Shown: positions 13,604 to 15,852 of the stretch, piece by piece
How positions within the stretch are numbered: position 1 is the first letter of the stretch
Layout of the letters: each line of letters begins with the position of its first letter
Assembly: GCA_964487255.1 (NCBI GenBank)
Contig: CAZAQV010000051.1
Coordinates: 1 to 15,852 of the forward strand
From: CAZAQV01 sp964487255
Lineage (GTDB): Bacteria > Myxococcota_A > Polyangia > Polyangiales > CAZAQV01
Length of the DNA: 15,852 bases
Direction: 5' to 3'
Position numbers and translations under genes: made by a program
Notes under the pieces: generated by a model
What the model saw: only the letters and a program-made list of their open reading frames with translations
Database searches by the model: none
Told to the model about the DNA's origin: nothing

Positions 13604-14101
13604 GTGACAGCAAGCAAGAGCGGAGCGTTGCCTGTAACGCCACACAATCGCCGTAACCGCGTGCCTTTGGCGCAGCGTCGTCGCGCCCGCCGATTGATTC
13701 TGCAGGCCTTGTATCAGTGGCTGCTGTCGGATAATGAGCCGCTCGATATCGCCGCCCAGTTTCACGCTGATACCCACGGCAAGGTGGACTGGGAATATTT
13801 CGATGCCCTGTTCCTCGACATCCCCAAACAGAAAGAACTGCTGGACGGGCATCTGCAGCCGCGACTTGATCGAGATCCGGGTGCCCTCGACCCCATTGAA
13901 AAGGGCCTGTTGTATCTTGGCTGCTATGAACTGGCCAATCGCATTGACGTACCCTATCGCGTGGTAATCAACGAGTGCGTGGATCTGGCCAAGGTGTTTG
14001 GCGCCACGGACAGTCACAAGTATATCAATGGCGTGCTGGATAAACTGGTGCCCGAGCTGCGCGCGATTGAGTGGGCCGCCAAACAGTCACCCGAAGTCTG
14101 A
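13604..14101 (+). CDS. nusB: Transcription antitermination factor NusB
   Basis: The 165-residue protein has the all-helical NusB fold pattern: an Arg-rich start (RVPLAQRRRARRLILQALYQWLL), DWEYFDALFLDIPKQ, ALDPIEKGLLYLGCYEL, and VPYRVVINECVDLAKVFGATDSHKYINGVLDKL. NusB binds boxA RNA with NusE (ribosomal protein S10) and allows full transcription of rRNA operons. It starts with GTG at 13604, directly after the ribH stop, with GGAG in the last codons of ribH as ribosome site. About 20 basic and polar N-terminal residues precede the usual family start, which explains the length over E. coli's 139. Confidence 0.97.
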   Translation: MTASKSGALPVTPHNRRNRVPLAQRRRARRLILQALYQWLLSDNEPLDIAAQFHADTHGKVDWEYFDALFLDIPKQKELLDGHLQPRLDRDPGALDPIEKGLLYLGCYELANRIDVPYRVVINECVDLAKVFGATDSHKYINGVLDKLVPELRAIEWAAKQSPEV

Positions 14102-14142
14102 AGCCGCGGCTCGCGTCGCTGCGTGCCGGCACGTCCTTCACT

Positions 14143-15150
14143 ATGCCGCTATCCGAATTTGACATCATCCGCCGTTTCTTCGCGCAACCCGAGTTGTCTT
14201 TTGCCCGCCCGGGTATCGAGCTGGCGATAGGTGATGACGCGGCGATCCTGTCGCCGCCGGCCGGTCAGGTCGTCACCGCCAGCATGGATCTCCTTGTCGC
14301 TGATGTGCATTTCCCGGCGGCAGCTGCTCCCGAAAAAATCGCCCAGCGGGCGTTAGCCGTCAATTTGAGTGATCTGGCGGCCATGGGCTCCGAGCCCTGG
14401 TGTTTTACCCTGGGTCTGAGCCTGCCGCAGGCGGATGAACAATGGCTGCAGGCATTCGCCTCGGGGTTGTCAGTACTGGCGCAGCGTTATCAATGTCCAC
14501 TGGTGGGCGGTGATATCACCCGTGGTCCCCTGAGCATCAGCATACAGGTACAGGGCCTCAATCAACCGGCAGCGATAATTCGTCGCGCTGGTGCCAAACC
14601 CGGTGACAAGATTCTGGTTACCGGCACATTGGGCAATGGCGCGCTGGGACTCGCCAGTGAAGTGGGCGAGGTGACCCTGAATGGCACTACAGTGCAATTG
14701 CAGGAGTTGACAGCAGAGCAGCATCGTTTATTGCAGGCAGAGTACTGGACACCGGAACCGCGGGTGCCGTTCGCCATGCAGGCAGCAACGCATGTCAGCG
14801 CCGGGCTCGATATCTCCGACGGTTTGCTGGGGGATTTGCAGCATCTGCTGCAGGCCAGTGGCGTTGGCGCCATGATTGAGCTGGAGGCGTTGCCATTTGC
14901 CGCCACGGCGCAGGAAGTGACCGATGTCGCCAGCTGTGAACGTGCGGCCTTGTACGGTGGCGACGACTATGAATTGTGCCTGACTGCAGCAGCGGACAAG
15001 CTGGAAAGCCTGCAACAGATTGCGGCCGATCTGGGACTGTTGTTGACCTGTATTGGCGAGATCAGTGCCGAGCAGGGTGTGCGTCTGCGCCATCGCGATG
15101 GCAGTGAGACCACGCCAGTCGCTTCATCCTTTCAACATTTTGCGAGCTGA
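14143..15150 (+). CDS. thiL: Thiamine-monophosphate kinase
   Basis: The 335-residue protein phosphorylates thiamine monophosphate to the active cofactor thiamine diphosphate with ATP. Family motifs seen are IGDDAA (29-34), the Asp in SMDLLVADVHF, NLSDLAAMGSEPW, VGGDITRGP, GTLGNGALGL, GLDISDGLLGDL and GGDDYELCL. ATG 14143 is chosen because MPLSEFDIIRRFF is the usual family start. The frame is open back to GTG 14071 inside nusB, but those residues do not look like ThiL. No clear Shine-Dalgarno precedes 14143, so translation may depend on ribosomes finishing nusB, 41 bp upstream. The gene ends 3 bp before pgpA. Confidence 0.97.
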   Translation: MPLSEFDIIRRFFAQPELSFARPGIELAIGDDAAILSPPAGQVVTASMDLLVADVHFPAAAAPEKIAQRALAVNLSDLAAMGSEPWCFTLGLSLPQADEQWLQAFASGLSVLAQRYQCPLVGGDITRGPLSISIQVQGLNQPAAIIRRAGAKPGDKILVTGTLGNGALGLASEVGEVTLNGTTVQLQELTAEQHRLLQAEYWTPEPRVPFAMQAATHVSAGLDISDGLLGDLQHLLQASGVGAMIELEALPFAATAQEVTDVASCERAALYGGDDYELCLTAAADKLESLQQIAADLGLLLTCIGEISAEQGVRLRHRDGSETTPVASSFQHFAS

Positions 15151-15153
15151 ACT

Positions 15154-15642
15154 GTGGCACTGATTCATATACCGGCCAAAGCAAGACCTTTCAGCAACCC
15201 GTTGCACATACTGGCCTTTGGCTTTGGCAGCGGGCTGGCAGCGCGCGCGCCGGGCACCTTCGGCACCATCATGGGCCTGGCCCTGTACTGGCCGCTGACA
15301 TTCTTGCCAGTCTACGCTTACGCCGCCGTGGTTCTGCTGGCCTGTTGGGCTGGTGTCGTGATCTGCGGGCGGACCGCGACTGATCTGGGCGTGCACGACC
15401 ACGGGGGTATTGTCTGGGACGAATTCGTCGGGCTGTGGATCACCTTGTTTCTGTTGCCAGTGGACTGGCGCTGGATTCTCGGTGGCTTTGCCCTGTTTCG
15501 CTTGCTGGATATCCTCAAGCCCTGGCCCATCAAGTGGGCTGACCGGCAGGTGCAGGGTGGGCTGGGCATCATGCTAGATGATGTTTTAGCAGGTATAATG
15601 GCCGCCCTCTGCCTGCAGGCGATTCGCGTATTGCTGGCCTGA
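15154..15642 (+). CDS. pgpA: Phosphatidylglycerophosphatase A
   Basis: This 162-residue inner-membrane enzyme removes phosphate from phosphatidylglycerophosphate to give phosphatidylglycerol. The PgpA motifs are GSGLAARAPGTFGT (25-38), HDHGGIVWDEFVG (81-93), FRLLDILKPWPI (115-126) and GGLGIMLDDVLAG (135-147). They are interspersed with hydrophobic membrane segments (about 38-70, 92-115 and 140-160). It starts with GTG at 15154, three bases after the thiL stop, with GAG in GAGCTGAACT as a weak ribosome site, so translational coupling with thiL is likely. Its 3' end carries a TATAAT that could serve the next gene. Confidence 0.96.
   Translation: MALIHIPAKARPFSNPLHILAFGFGSGLAARAPGTFGTIMGLALYWPLTFLPVYAYAAVVLLACWAGVVICGRTATDLGVHDHGGIVWDEFVGLWITLFLLPVDWRWILGGFALFRLLDILKPWPIKWADRQVQGGLGIMLDDVLAGIMAALCLQAIRVLLA
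15567..15599 (+). promoter_or_regulatory. Possible promoter at the end of pgpA, for the downstream gene
   Basis: A consensus -10 hexamer TATAAT lies at 15594-15599. Where a -35 would be expected there is a small dyad, CATCAT-GCTAG-ATGATG (15567-15583), and no TTGACA-like box, so activation by a bound protein would be needed if this is a promoter. Transcription from here would give an untranslated leader of about 220 bases before the putative ribA start. Confidence 0.35.
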
Positions 15643-15827
15643 GCCACAGTCACTGGCGCCGATTTCGGTCTAATAAGTGCCCTCCGGCGCCTGACAACGT
15701 TGCCGGAGAAGCGATCCGCCAGCATGGCGACGAAAGAGTAACGAAAAAATAGCGAAAGAAAGAGCGTATTGAGATAAGAAAAAGAGTGCCTGCAAACCAG
15801 TAAGCACCGCAGCACGAGGAATGACAA
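15643..15827 (+). other. Leader between pgpA and the putative ribA
   Basis: This 185-bp stretch has no supported gene. It holds a 7-bp perfect hairpin CTCCGGC/GCCGGAG (15682-15688 with 15702-15708) without a T-run. An A- and G-rich stretch with several CGAAA-type units follows (about 15728-15786). None of the conserved FMN-riboswitch blocks is present. Confidence 0.5.
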
Positions 15828-15852
15828 TTGACAGCGAAGTTTGTGGCGTCGG
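15828..15852 (+). CDS. ribA: Probable GTP cyclohydrolase II, first codons only
   Basis: Eight codons are visible before the window ends: from TTG 15828 they read MTAKFVAS. This resembles the FVAxSKLPT start of GTP cyclohydrolase II in related gammaproteobacteria. GAGGA at 15816-15820 is spaced seven bases before the TTG, which is better than its one-base contact with ATG 15821 in another frame (MTIDSEVCG). A ribA gene commonly follows pgpA, and the inactive second half of RibBA means one is needed. With only eight residues the call rests mainly on context. Confidence 0.5.

Noticed and set aside
13310..14017. 235-codon minus-strand frame opposite ribH and nusB
   Set aside because: It covers parts of two conserved genes in antisense and has no recognisable motif.
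14071..14142. GTG start of thiL overlapping nusB
   Set aside because: The 24 extra residues do not resemble ThiL N-termini; MPLSEFDIIRRF at 14143 does.
15643..15827. FMN riboswitch before the putative ribA
   Set aside because: None of the conserved RFN-element sequence blocks is present; there is only one short hairpin and an A-rich tract.

Overview
The window looks like a draft or metagenome-assembled chromosome fragment of a moderately GC-rich gammaproteobacterium. The gene order nrdR-ribD-ribE-ribBA-ribH-nusB-thiL-pgpA-(ribA), a bacterial-type EttA and a ZntR-like regulator all fit that class. The order below class cannot be fixed from the sequence alone. Two runs of exactly 100 N (4449-4548 and 7253-7352) are scaffold joins of unknown true size. 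No tRNA, rRNA, CRISPR array, insertion sequence or integrase was seen.

Region 1 (1-1742) is a two-gene metal-response unit. It holds a MerR-family regulator with ZntR-like cysteines, preceded by a textbook MerR-type promoter: a perfect 18-bp palindrome inside a 19-bp spacer. A DUF318/SO_0444-type efflux permease with a cysteine-rich cytosolic loop follows. Region 2 (1761-2717, minus strand) is a P-loop kinase related to the D-glycerate 3-kinase/YggC/Tda10 group.

Region 3 (2874-4448) is the most unusual part. A DnaT-type protein joins a phage-replisome-like winged-helix N-terminus to three DnaT domains repeated at an exact 73-residue period. It overlaps a gene for a lambda P-like helicase-loader protein whose 3' end is lost in the first N gap. 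The pair recalls the E. coli dnaT-dnaC arrangement but is built from different parts, and may be a domesticated phage primosome module.

Region 4 (4549-7441, minus strand) has a secreted metal-dependent amidohydrolase, truncated at its C-terminus by gap 1. Next comes the ABC-F translation factor EttA, whose first Walker A is hidden in gap 2.

Region 5 (7631-15852, plus strand) is a long co-directional run: glyA, nrdR, ribD, ribE, a DUF1993 gene, ribBA, ribH, nusB, thiL, pgpA and, at the edge, the first codons of a probable ribA. It covers one-carbon/serine metabolism, dNTP-synthesis control, riboflavin synthesis, rRNA antitermination, thiamine diphosphate formation and phospholipid synthesis. 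The GTP cyclohydrolase II half of RibBA has lost all three zinc cysteines, so the GTP step must come from a separate RibA, and the window appears to end just inside such a gene. A DUF1993 gene lodged between ribE and ribBA is a second oddity of the riboflavin cluster.
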